DNA from: Cordylochernes scorpioides | Lineage: Eukaryota; Arthropoda; Arachnida; Pseudoscorpiones; Chernetidae | Assembly (NCBI GenBank): GCA_030710605.1 | Contig: CP092863.1 | Span: 144,981,372 to 145,045,371, forward strand | Length of the DNA: 64,000 nt | Direction of reading: 5' to 3' | In this document: in pieces, positions 11,801-21,194 of the stretch | Position numbering within the stretch: position 1 is the stretch's first letter | How the letters are laid out: each line of letters starts with the position of its first letter | Made by a program: the position numbers and the translations under genes | Notes under the pieces: generated by a model | What the model was told of the DNA's origin: nothing | Databases searched by the model: none | What the model saw: only the letters and a program-made list of their open reading frames with translations

Positions 11801-11910
11801 TTAAATTTAGAAAATTCTGTAAATATATTTATGATTTTCTCTCTTGGTTAAAAAAACCTTATTTATTACCTATTTGTATATTTTTGGTTTGTTTATTTTG
11901 TTGGTTGTGA
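8819..11910 (+). pseudogene. LINE ORF2: endonuclease / reverse transcriptase, two frameshifts
   Basis: Three overlapping pieces make one ORF2. 8819-9808 holds an AP-endonuclease-like domain (QNLRKS, DILFIQEPY, LLCGDFNSRHPVW, TSDHVTITYE). 9795-10518 holds the start of the RT (NKKAPGSDNISNNMIK, SYRPTSLLSNISKIFE). 10500-11910 holds the catalytic RT with CYADDIS near 10840, a thumb region and a terminal zinc finger (CLCGKRKQDSSHLLLEC). Frame changes lie near 9790-9800 and near 10505-10515, each visible because homologous sequence continues in a different frame. No RNase H domain is seen. The copy cannot make an intact ORF2 protein. Confidence 0.88.
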
Positions 11911-12084
11911 TGTAAAATCAAGAATGATTTTAATGTCCTCTTTCTTATCTTTTCAAATCTTGTAATTATTTAATTTTTTTTTGTAATATAGTATCTGAAT
12001 TTAGTGTTGTTATTGACGCAAGCATCCCTTGTAGGGATATCGCGTCTGATTTGATAAATAAATAAATAAATAGCTTGCTATACT

Positions 12085-12775
12085 GACATTATACTCTCAA
12101 TTCGGCATCAAAATTTTCTATAAATTTCTATAAAATTTATAAAACCTTTATATATATATTTGTTCTGGAAAAGGAGAAATCCATACTTAATTCATTAGAT
12201 AATAAAAAGGCATATATTGGCAAATAAATATTTTATTCAATCCATTATATGTCTTTTTATTTTCTAATATTCAAGTACTTGTCATATATATACATATAAT
12301 AAATGTCTTAAATATAATATTTATACCTTTATTTATCTTCTATAAGATAACAAACACATTTTATAATCACTTTTAACAAAACAACAACAACATAAAGAAA
12401 ACAAACGAGAAAATAAATATCATTAATGGAAGCTTTGAAGATTGCATCGTATCATTGGCAATAAATTTGAAGGCCAATTTAACCGAAAGATGAAAATAAA
12501 AGTTCAATACATCAGAGATTATGAACACAAAGTATATGACGCTCATTTGTCCTTGTATTCCCGTGGGACATTTAGGCCTAAATAGCTGGGACATTATCGG
12601 CTGTAGTTGCCTCAAGTCCCTAGGGACACTCCCCTCTACTTCTTCTTTAATTTTGATGAGAGCACAAAGCTCTTTTAAAACGATTTTATTTCTTTTGGTC
12701 TCACTTTTGTGGCTTTCTCCTTTTTTCATCTATTTTTAGATGTTTTGATAATAGAGCAATCCATAAATATATCTT
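12085..12775. other. AT-rich intronic/intergenic sequence, nothing recognised
   Basis: Short TATATA runs and A/T tracts only. The minus-strand open frame at 12373-12729 has low-complexity composition and no family I recognise. Confidence 0.5.
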
Positions 12776-12777
12776 TG

Positions 12778-12910
12778 ATTAAAAAGACATATATTGGATC
12801 AAAATATCATTTATTTTACCAATATTTCAGTTGGCTGAACGCCAACCTTTATCAAGGTGTTATAACATTCAAAATGTGTCAACTACAAACTCAGCGCCAC
12901 ATAACGTCAA
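12778..12910 (-). mobile_element. PLE terminal relic ('GCCAATATTTCAGTTGGC' family)
   Basis: Read on the minus strand this is a hammerhead-like remnant: stem II GGTTGGC / GCCAACT (7 pairs) followed by GAAATATTGG, with an eroded core (TTGATAA in place of CTGATGA). Further copies lie at 18480-18575, 19788-19880 and 20165-20300, with a compensatory change in stem II (GCCAGCC). Confidence 0.6.
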
Positions 12911-13516
12911 CAGAATTAAGTTTTAAAAAATATTTTGTTATATTCAATGGGGAGAAAAATTTATATATATATATTTATATTATGGTAAAATAAATGATAT
13001 TTTGATCCAATTTATGCCTTTTTATTTAAAATTTTAGATGTGTAACATGCTTTGTATTTATTTATTTATGTTAAATATTTAATTATTCTCTGATTTTTTT
13101 CTTCATAATTAGGTAGTCGGTAACACTGGACTTTCTTTTTTTCTCTAATTCTTCATAAGTTATTTTTATTGTTTATATTATTCATGGTTAACCTCATATA
13201 CTAAATTGTATTGGAAAGGACAAAATTTTCCTGTACAGAGAACCAAGAAAGTTCTTAAACTTCTTTATGAGCACGACCTCCAAAATCTTGTCTAATTTAG
13301 ACTAATAAAAAGGATAAGTAAAAAATAAAATGGTTAACCATGTTGTAATATATTAAATAGTAAAAAAACAAAGTATTTTAACTATCTCTTATTTATAAAT
13401 AGGAAACGTTAAAACAAAAATAAAATCTTTGAAATAATTATATTAAGAAGGTAGGTATATCGATTTTTAAATAATTAAAATTCCCAATTATAAAACTACG
13501 ATAAGTATGAAAAAAT

Positions 13517-13665
13517 GGCATCATCTCCTTATCGTGCAACTGAAAGTTGCTGATGGATTGCGCTATAATTAAAAATCAACGAGAATAGTTGATATTTAGT
13601 CCGATAGATGGCGCAAGCCATCAGCAACTTTCAGTTACACGATAAGGAGATGATACCCTTTTTTC
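13517..13665. repeat. Hairpin repeat of the CGATAGATGGCGC family
   Basis: Two facing arms, CATCTCCTTATCGTGCAACTG...GCTGATGG and its complement, enclose a short spacer. This is the head-to-head form of the tail of the hammerhead-headed repeat. Confidence 0.75.
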
Positions 13666-13904
13666 ATACTTATGTACAATAAGTAGTAACTTAAAAATAT
13701 TATATTGAATTAAATAAACACAATCCAAACTACTTTTATTTACTTATCCTAAGTATACGTGGTACAGGCCATGATAATCATATTTTTCTTATATAAAAAA
13801 CATTGCCAAAAATCAAATTGAAAGATAGGACTTGAAAAATTGAAAATGTTAAAATGTTGGCGTTGATTCCGATATATTATTTTATGCGAAAATGTTTATA
13901 TAAT

Positions 13905-14218
13905 ACTAGCCGAATGACCCGGTCAACGCCCGGGTTTTACCCGATTAAATGCTTTTATTCAAATACTATTCGTTACAATTATAAATTGGCGCCGTGGATG
14001 TCATTCTTGTATAATATATAAATGAGTTTTAAAAATCGTAAAAAAAAGAAAATGCATCGGCCGGGAATCGAACCCGGGCCGCCCGCGTGGCAGGCGAGCA
14101 TTTTACTACTGAACCACCGATGCTTATGAGAAATGGCCATATATGGGTATTTATTCCATTCACAAAAGCAAACGGTGACAGAATTGATTGTTGATTATGA
14201 CGCTGATAACTGTATATA
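13905..14218 (+). mobile_element. Inserted 'CTAGCCGAATGACCCGG' element carrying a tRNA-Gly sequence
   Basis: Comparison with copy 2 of the duplication (junction near 14990) shows that about 310 bp starting CTAGCCGAATGACCC are extra. The insert contains the tRNA-Gly-like sequence on its minus strand. The same opening precedes a tRNA-Thr-like sequence at 27243. Confidence 0.6.
14053..14123 (-). tRNA. tRNA-Gly (GCC), possibly a pseudogene
   Basis: A complete cloverleaf can be drawn. The acceptor pairs GCATCGG with CCGATGC, the anticodon stem CGCCT... carries anticodon GCC, and there are an A box TGGTTCAGTAG and a B box GGTTCGATTCC. A T-rich run follows on the minus strand (TTTTCTTTTTTT), suitable as a Pol III stop. 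The D loop has A in place of one of the invariant GG pair, so function is uncertain. It lies inside a mobile insert. Confidence 0.75.
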
Positions 14219-14734
14219 TTAATAATTTACAAACACTAATTTATTTACCTATATCCAGGACTTGGAACTAGAATTTTTGGTTTAAGAAGGAAGAAGCTTT
14301 ATTCATTCAAGACTTAAATTGAGAATTAAACATTCAACACACGAATTATTCTATTTCCAAATATAAAACAAAGTTCTACTGTCTTTACTGCCATGAAAAA
14401 ATATTGGTAGGGCTTGACTCATCAGTGGTGAACCCTCCCAGCGTTTTCGCCAATTTAAGTAGAAGTTTGATTTATATGTAAATAGAAACATTCACGTCTT
14501 AATGTCTTTATTCGTTATATATAGTTGGCGCGTTATTTCTTTGTATTAATCTGAAGGTGTTTTTAATTAATGATTTTATTTAATCATACAAACATTACAA
14601 TTATAACATAATAAAAAGAAAAATAATGGGAAATACAGCAATTAAATTATATATGTGCTATCGAACAGCTACAACAACATCAGCGTAGTCAAAAATAAAT
14701 AAAAATGTCATCAATGATAATAAGCTTGGAAATT

Positions 14735-15440
14735 AAATCCAATATAATACAAGTACATGTGTTACAGGTCATGATAATTTCATTTTCTTTTTATAAATCA
14801 ACTAGGTGCTTTATCGATATATTACAAAGGAAACCAACAAAACATTAAACAAAATAGGCCATGATAATCATGTTTTCTATATGAAAAACTTTACCTAAAA
14901 TCAATTTAAAAAAAATAGAAATTGTAAAATGGAATATTTTAAAATGTTGATGTTGATTCCGATATATTATTTTATGCAAATATGTTTATATAATATAATT
15001 TACATACACGAATTTATTCACCTACATCCAGGACTTAGGACTAGAATTTTTGGTTTAAGAATAAATAAGTTTTATTCATTCAAGACTTGAATCGAGAACA
15101 ACAACAACAACAATAGCCTTTATTGGGCACACGTGCCATACAGGATTCTCCCGGTAGGACAAAATAAATAAATAAATAACAGATTAGCATCATAGTTATA
15201 TACAAATATTGGGTATTGACCTCGACCAATTATCGAGTTGGATTAAATCGAGAATCAAACATTCAAACAACTATAATAAATAAATATAAAATATAGGAAA
15301 ATTTAATCATTTAAGCACGAATGTTTCTTTTACACACAATACAAAGTTCTACTGTCCTTACTGCGATGAAAAAACATTGGTAGGGCATGGCTCATCAGTG
15401 GTGAACCCTCAAAGCGGTTTCGCCAATTTAATCTACCAAC
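14735..15440 (+). repeat. Segmental duplication, copy 2
   Basis: This parallels 13738-14480 but lacks the tRNA-bearing insert. It is interrupted instead by a LINE tail at 15096-15245. Confidence 0.65.
15096..15245 (-). mobile_element. LINE 3' end with (TTG)n tail, inserted with target duplication
   Basis: On the minus strand the sequence ends CAATAAAGGCTATTGTTGTTG. AATCGAGAA is repeated on both sides of the insert (near 15085 and 15247), a target-site duplication of about 9 bp. A similar tail is at 23222-23295. Confidence 0.65.
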
Positions 15441-15526
15441 AAAATCTTTTAGAACTGTAGAATTACATATATTAATATTTGCATATAACAATCCTCTTCA
15501 GTAAACAATGAGTATAAGGCCAGTTA

Positions 15527-15608
15527 GACCCGCTAAGAGGATTCAACACTGATGAGCCAAGCCCTCCCAATAATTTTATCTTCGCAATAAGGACAGTAGA
15601 AATTTTTC
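15527..15608 (+). repeat. Permuted-hammerhead family, partial copy
   Basis: It contains CACTGATGAGCC, then AAGCCCTCCC and the family tail (GCAATAAGGACAGTAGAAATT). The GAAA strand is missing. It directly abuts the PLE reading frame. Confidence 0.6.
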
Positions 15609-15609
15609 T

Positions 15610-16610
15610 TTGTGTGTCATGCGACGCATTGGCAGGTGGATAAATTCACTATTTCCGTCCGATATAATATTATGGCGCCGATATATCGACGATATATTCT
15701 GTATCTGTCCCGAAACCCAAACCAATACAATTCTGGAAAAGCTGAACAGTTACCATCCTGACCTGGGTTTCACCTGTGAAAAAGAAACAAACAATAGCCT
15801 GCCTTTTTTGGATGTAAAATTCATCCGTATAGAGAATAAATTCCAAACAACCGTTCACTATAAACCATCTTTCAACCCCGACTATATCCGTTTTTCCTCC
15901 TATTGCCCTCTCAGCCATAAAATCAATACCGTGAAGACCCTTACCAAACGTGTCCATAGCCACTGCTCACTTCAGACCTTCAAAACAGAAGAGACCCAGA
16001 ACATCTTAAGGAATCTAAAAACCTGCCAATATCCTTTATCATTTATTTTAAGACATTTCCATAGCCCGTCTGAAATGCGAAATCCCCCAGTTTACAAATC
16101 TATTTGTAGTATTCCCTACTCACCTGTATCCATATCAATAGCCCGTCATCTGAAAACATTCGGCGTTAAAACCTTCTTCTGCAACTCACCCAGTTTAAGT
16201 TCACTACTAAGAAACCCTATGACAAAAAGCAATAGCCTTAATTATCCTTCCAATATTAAGAATGCCATATACTCTATAGAATTCAACGAATGCAGAACCA
16301 AATACGTAGGTGAAACAAGTAGAAATTTAAATATAAGATTATCAGAACATCAACGAAATATCGAAAACCAGGACAATAGATCTCTAGTATATCATCATGT
16401 AAGATAAACAGGCCATTCCTTCGCACTATCCGAACCAAGAACCCATTATTCCAAAACATCCCCAATAAACAACAGAGACTCATCATAGAATCCATAATAT
16501 CAAGAAAGCACAATAGTATTAACAGAAGAATAGACATTCCGGAAGTTTATAATATAGTATTCCCTGAGCTCACCCCAAATCATCCAAATACAGAAATCGT
16601 CTCAGAATAG
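15610..16610 (+). pseudogene. Penelope-like element: RT fragment plus GIY-YIG endonuclease
   Basis: The open frame 15610-16407 starts inside an RT palm (LWRRYIDDIFCICPE; LPFLDVKF) and continues through the PLE linker (SFILRHFHSPSEM) to a GIY-YIG endonuclease start (YSIEFNECRTKYVGETSRN, IRLSEHQ). A TAA after YHHVR at 16405-16407 is followed by same-frame continuation (TGHSFALSEPRTHY), then a frameshift near 16470 into IIESI...HNSINRRIDIPEVYN, ending at 16610. The copy is therefore 5'-truncated with one nonsense and one frameshift lesion. PLEs retrotranspose with a telomerase-like RT and this endonuclease. The ATG at 15610 region is not a real start. Confidence 0.85.
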
Positions 16611-16843
16611 CAGCGGTGGGAACCAAGTAGACATCTAATAATGATAACTACAACCTATGTATTCCTTGATTCCTTGGTTTTTTCTAGTGGCCTATATTTA
16701 TTCATTTGTTTGTCCTCTTATTAGATATATATATTTAAAAAATATTTTGTCTCAATTTGTATAATAGTGAATATGTTTGAAAATAGAGCAATCCATATAT
16801 CACAATATTTAAAAATGCCTATTTTGGATCATAAAGTTTTTAT

Positions 16844-16886
16844 TTCCGATATTTCGTGTGGCAACTCGCCAAACTTCCTCAGGGAA
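16844..16886 (-). ncRNA. Minimalist hammerhead ribozyme motif of the PLE end (left arm)
   Basis: Minus strand: stem I TTCC / GGAA; core CTGAGGA (16876-16882 on the plus coordinates); stem II GTTTGGC / GCCACAC around loop GAGTT; GAAA; then TATC before stem I closes. One stem II pair is U-A here and U-G in the right-arm copy, so pairing is kept. Confidence 0.65.
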
Positions 16887-17150
16887 CAAAATCGCTTTTG
16901 AGAAGCTCGCGTATCAATTCGCAAGTTTTTACAACCGCTATAAAATTTAAATATCTAGAATATACAATATACAGGCCTATAAATATAAATATTAATAATA
17001 ATATAATATGTAAAATATTAATATATATAGAGAATAAATAAATATATACATTTAAAATAAACGAATTGAAAATCAGTAATTTGTTATATATATATGTATA
17101 GTAGTGGGCTATATGGTTTTAAATTGTAAGTATAATTGAGGAATGTCTAT

Positions 17151-17432
17151 TTATCGGTTGATACTGTTTTTATCTTCTATTGAGGTCCAGCTTTCTAGAG
17201 AACGTCTTGAATGTTTATCCTTGATATTTTGATATACTATTTCTGTTGAGTCGAAATTTGGTATGTGGTCCTGTTTCAGTGCGTGGTCTACTAAAAGGGA
17301 AAGAGGGCTATAGTTTTTAAGGGCTGTCCGGTGTTGATTGGTTTTTTCTTCCGGAGTTTTTCCTGTCTCTCCTATGTATGTAGCGGGTATGTATGAGGTT
17401 GGAATTTTGACTGTTGTTTGGGTTATGCCCAA
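17151..17432 (-). pseudogene. PLE GIY-YIG endonuclease fragment (left arm)
   Basis: Open frame with PATYIGETGKTPEEKTNQHR, then LLVDHALKQDHIPNFDSTEI. The GIY-YIG nuclease opening and the PLE C-terminal pattern are clear, but the RT part is absent. Confidence 0.75.
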
Positions 17433-17461
17433 TAGCCAATCTCAGAAATTATACTGCACAC

Positions 17462-17906
17462 TTAGTACAGCTACGGCATTGAAAGAATCAGCAGAACCCT
17501 CAATAAATATAACATCAAGACCATATACCAGACACCATCCAACTTAAAAACACTTATCCACCATCCCGATACCAAACATAACACAAACAACAGTCAAAAA
17601 TCCAACCTCAACTACAGAATCCCGTGCCGATCTTGCCCAGCTACATACATAGGAGAGACAGGAAAAACTCTGGAAGAAAGAACCAATCAACACCGGACAG
17701 CCCTTAAAAACTATAGCCCTCTTTCCCTTTTAGTAGACCACGCACTGAAACAGGACCACATACCAAATTTTGACTCAACTGAAATAGTATATGAAAATAT
17801 CAAGGATAAACATTCAAGACTTTCTCTAGAAAGCTGGACCTCAATAGAAGATAAAAAACAGTATCAACCGATAAATAGACATTCCTCAACTATACTTACA
17901 ATTTAA
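17462..17906 (+). pseudogene. PLE GIY-YIG endonuclease fragment (right arm)
   Basis: The frame is open from about 17462 to TAA at 17904-17906. It has the PLE linker (NLKTLIHHPDTKHN), a cysteine pair (IPCRSCPATYIGETGKTLEE), then HALKQDHIPNFDSTEIVYE. It is longer than the left arm and lacks the RT. Confidence 0.75.
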
Positions 17907-18122
17907 AACCATATAGCCCACTACTATACACGTATATATGTATATATATGGCAAATTGCTGATTTTCAATTCGTTTATTTTAAATGTATATAATTACTTA
18001 TTATATTATTATTAATAATTATATTCATAGGAATGCATATATTGTAGATTCTAGATATTTAAATTTTATAGCGGTTGTATATACTCGCGAATTGATACGC
18101 GAGCTTCTCAAAAGCGATTTTG

Positions 18123-18165
18123 TTCCCTGAGGAAGTTTGGCGAGTTGCCACGCGAAATATCGGAA
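18123..18165 (+). ncRNA. Minimalist hammerhead ribozyme motif of the PLE end (right arm)
   Basis: Stem I TTCC 18123-18126 pairs with GGAA 18162-18165. The CTGAGGA core is 18127-18133. Stem II GTTTGGC 18135-18141 pairs with GCCACGC 18147-18153 with one internal mismatch. GAAA is 18154-18157, and TATC precedes the predicted cleavage after 18161. Helix III is a single A-U pair, as described for PLE hammerheads thought to act as dimers. Confidence 0.65.
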
Positions 18166-18299
18166 ATAAAAACTTTATGATCCAAAATAGGCATTTTTAA
18201 ATAGTTAATATATAAAAATTATATTTTTATATCTTCATAAAAATATGTAAAATAGTATCCGATTATATTTAACTCGTGTTCTATTGGCGTATCATTATA

Positions 18300-18375
18300 C
18301 CATGTTTTCTCCTGTAGAAGGGCGTACGTACCCGAAAGCTAGAGAATAATAAAAATGTTTTGAAAAGACATTTTC
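18300..18375 (+). repeat. PLE-type terminal motif with altered hammerhead core
   Basis: TTCTC / GAGAA can form stem I around CTGTAGA, AGGG / ACCC and CGAAAGCTA. The layout is that of a hammerhead, but core A6 is T. Relatives with other changes at A6 are at 23160-23205, 29585-29635 (minus), 29910-29955 and 36305-36360. Confidence 0.5.
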
Positions 18376-18479
18376 ACTGGAGAAATGATTGATTTTACTC
18401 AATATTTATGTAAATATTATTTTATAGAATAAATTATTTCATTAACTATATATATATGTGGTACATTATTTCTCTATTA

Positions 18480-18575
18480 GATAATAAAAGGCATATATTG
18501 GATTTAAAAAAAATATTTATTTTGCCAATATTTCGGCTGGCTGAACGCCAACCTTTATCGAGGCATTACATTATT
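18480..18575 (-). mobile_element. PLE terminal relic
   Basis: Copy of the family at 12778. On the minus strand it has stem II GGTTGGC / GCCAGCC and GAAATATTGGC, with GCC upstream able to close stem I. The core is eroded. Confidence 0.55.
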
Positions 18576-19430
18576 TCTCTATATATAAATGTAAAATATA
18601 TTAAGAAAAATAAGAGAATATTGTTAAAATATAAATTTTAAAATTACCTTAAAATTAGTTTATTATAAAACATAATTCTTCTATAACTAATATATTCCTT
18701 GAAGAGAAAAATTTGGCAAACCTGGAAAAAAGAGCATTTTTCGAATATGTTATATAAATGAATAAATCATTTTAAGAATGTTTCTTGTCTTTATTGATTT
18801 TTCAATAACGTATTTTTTCATATTGATTATGAATTTATTCAGGTTTTTTTTTTTTCAGAAAAGCAAACATTTACCTACCTAATATACTTTGAAATTTGTG
18901 ACCAACATCGATTGGAAAAGATGATGATAATGCTTCTATGAATTTTTTTTTTCTTAGAGATTTTCTTCTTTTTTCTTAACTTTTAATATATTAAATTAAT
19001 GAATATATAATAGACTATAGTTATATCTTGTGTATTATAATTAATGTATATTAAATATTAATTGTTGTTTAATATATATTAAAATATTTATGAAGTTTAT
19101 ATTTTATAGTTTTTCTAGTGTTTAGTATAATTTAAGATTGAAGCATTTATTTTATAATGAACTATAAAGTGAAGTTTATGAAAATATAATATTTTGTGAT
19201 TTTTAATTTTCATATTCTTATCATATTTAAGCCTTAAAAAGTGATCGTTGGTAAAAAAAATAAAAGAAAATTCCAGAATTCCAAGAGTTGGACTTTATTT
19301 TGACGATTTTCTCTAGTTCGGGTTAAGTCTTTTTAGATTGTACAAATTACAGATTGTACAAATGGGTTAATCTTGGCCTGTTATTCTGTAATAAATATAA
19401 AGATTAATTTTCACATACAGAATTTACAAT

Positions 19431-19653
19431 CATGGACAAAACTTAAGGAAGTGTAGTCTTTGATGTCGCTGGTCGTTATTCAAATTATTGACTATAGAAG
19501 GCACGCAGATTAAAGACCTTTTTAAAATCGATTTTTATTAATTGTGACAATAAATGGTTCTTTAACCAGCGCGCCCTCTATAGTCAAGAATTAAAATGAC
19601 GACCAGCGACATCAAAGATTTGACACTTCTTTAATTTTTGTTCATGAGTGTTG
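19431..19653. mobile_element. Tc1-like MITE
   Basis: Terminal inverted repeats: ATCATGGACAAAACTTAAGG...CTTTGATGTCGCTGGTCG at the left and its reverse complement ending TTTTTGTTCATGAGTGT at the right, about 65 bp each. The core is about 90 bp and non-coding. Confidence 0.75.
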
Positions 19654-19787
19654 ATGGCGTGTTATAGTCTTATGTTTCATGTTTTTTTTTAATATCCCAT
19701 ATCATACACTGGCTAACCGATTCTATTGCAAATATTTGGTGGAATGGTATTGGAAAAATAAATTTTACATTGGTATTTTAATTTAAA

Positions 19788-20300
19788 ATGGCATATATTG
19801 AATCAAAATATCATTTATTTTGCCAATATTTCAGTTGGCTGAACGCCAACCTTTATCAAGATATTATAACATATTAATGTGTTAAAATTTTATACAAATA
19901 CATTTATTGGCAATATGTTTATTTTAGATATCATCAAATATTATATCTTAACTTTTTTTTTTGGTTTCCCATGTGAGAAGAGAAGATGTAAGAGAAAAAG
20001 TAGAGATAATAATTTATGATATTATTTAAAATAAACAGATTGCCAGTAAATTTATCTGTACATATTTATAACGATAGATGGCAATTAAACTTATATATTA
20101 ATGTGTGTCAATAACAAACTCAGCGCAACATAACGTCAATAGAATTGCTATTTTATAAATTCTATATTTAATAAAAAAACATATATTGGATCAAAATATC
20201 ATTTATTTTACCAATATTTCAATTGGCTGAACGCCAACCTTTATCAAGGTATTATAACATATTTAATGTGTGTCAACAACAAACTCAGCGCCACATAACG
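19788..20300 (-). mobile_element. Two PLE terminal relics around an AT-rich spacer
   Basis: Copies at 19788-19880 and 20165-20300 of the GCCAATATTTCAGTTGGC family. The spacer holds a pair of facing segments with GGCAATATG... and ...GATTGCCAGTAAATTTAT, similar to the arms at 45420-45690. Confidence 0.5.
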
Positions 20301-20627
20301 TCAATAGAATTAAGTTTCAAAAATATTTTGTTATATTCAATGGGGATATTTTAATTTATATATTGTAATTTGTAATTTGTACAATATAAAAGGACTCAAA
20401 CTAAACTAAAGAAAACCGTCAAAATAAAATCCACCTCTTTGAAATTAAGTTTTTTTTTTTTTTTTTTTTATAAACGATCACTTTTTTTTAGGCTTAATTT
20501 TTTAGTCTTAAACTAGATTATAGATTCTATATTATAGATCTTATATAACCCATTATATTGTGAAAAATTTTGGTAATGATGTTAGATAAATATATTGTGG
20601 TTAATGTTGTTTATTGTTTCTGTGCAG

Positions 20628-20909
20628 TGCGGCCGTTTATTGAGAGGTTCCAATTTCCGGGGTCCCTACAAGAAGGTCAGAGGTTCTCTGTACTGTGTTC
20701 TGTCACCCGTGGGGACAGACCTGTAGAGATACGGTGGAGTAAAGATGGACGTCCGCTAGGAGACCCGGGTGTACGGGCCGTAGCTGTAGCGGAGTTTTCA
20801 TCATCGCTGGTGTTCGAGGCCGTTCGTCCTCATCATCGGGGAAACTATACATGTCGTGCTTCCAACAGGGCGGGGTCTGTGGCTCATTCAGCTTCCATGG
20901 TCATTCACG
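20628..20909 (+). CDS. Dscam: Dscam exon encoding a complete Ig domain (Ig7 type)
   Basis: This 282-nt GC-rich exon stands between a pyrimidine-rich acceptor (TTTCTGTGCAG) and donor GTAAGT, phase 1 on both sides. It encodes a whole I-set Ig domain: first cysteine in FSVLC, tryptophan in VEIRWSKDG, second cysteine in the DxGxYxC-like block RGNYTCRASNRAG, ending MVIH. Placement before a VPPRWIVEP domain matches Ig7 of arthropod Dscam, which sits in the extracellular recognition part of a neuronal/immune adhesion receptor. In Drosophila Ig7 is chosen from a large exon cluster; no second Ig7-like exon is visible in the 20 kb upstream here. A Dscam-like paralogue is possible. Confidence 0.9.
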
Positions 20910-21059
20910 GTAAGTTCTTTTTATTATCTCTCTTTTACTGCCTGAATTATAAACATGTCGGAAAAAATTATTCGTAGAATAGAAAAATCCTTCATTACTT
21001 AAAGGTATAAAACAATAAAATAAGGACAAGAGATAAAATAATATGTACTTTTTTTAATT

Positions 21060-21160
21060 ATCCCTAGTACACGTGGTACAGGCCATGATAATCATGGTGG
21101 GTAGTTAGCGACTGCTTTTACTGAAAGCGTACCACATGTCTATACATGTGAAAAGCAGTT
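21060..21160 (+). repeat. Dispersed ~110-bp repeat with nested palindromes
   Basis: Contains CCCTAGTACACGTGGTAC, the palindrome CCATGATAATCATGG, GCGACTGCTTTTACTG and ACATGTCTATACATGT. Other copies are at 22975-23090 (+) and 26930-27030 (-), with diverged ones near 13745 and 14745. Confidence 0.65.
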
Positions 21161-21194
21161 CGACTATGTACATTTGTAATTCCATTCAATTATA

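Larger units (their letters stand above)
8464..12071 (+). mobile_element. 5'-truncated LINE (R1/Jockey-like) retrotransposon
   Basis: The element contains the end of ORF1 (CCHC knuckles) and a decayed ORF2 (endonuclease, RT, C-terminal zinc finger). A short 3' UTR ends in an (ATAA/TAAA)n tail at about 12050-12071. The 5' end is missing before the first knuckle. Clade assignment rests on overall layout and the endonuclease opening, and is tentative. Confidence 0.85.
13738..14480 (+). repeat. Segmental duplication, copy 1
   Basis: Blocks of this segment recur in order at 14735-15440: ACAGGCCATGATAATCAT, TTGATTCCGATATATTATTT, TCCAGGACTT..., CTAGAATTTTTGGTTTAAGA, and the hammerhead-family end ACTGTC...GCTCATCAGTGGTGAACCCTC. 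Copy 1 contains the tRNA-bearing insert at 13905-14218, which copy 2 lacks. Confidence 0.7.
16795..18205. mobile_element. Head-to-head inverted pair of Penelope-like element 3' ends
   Basis: Two arms of about 640 bp face away from each other. Each contains a GIY-YIG fragment, a 3' UTR and an identical terminal block (TTCCCTGAGGAAGTTTGGCG...GAAATATCGG). The left arm is minus (17450 to 16795) and the right arm plus (17462 to 18205). Arms differ by substitutions and small indels. Confidence 0.8.

Noticed and set aside
12373..12729. A 118-residue minus-strand open frame
   Set aside because: Low-complexity, hydrophobic AT-driven translation with no recognisable domain. The opposite strand is equally open.
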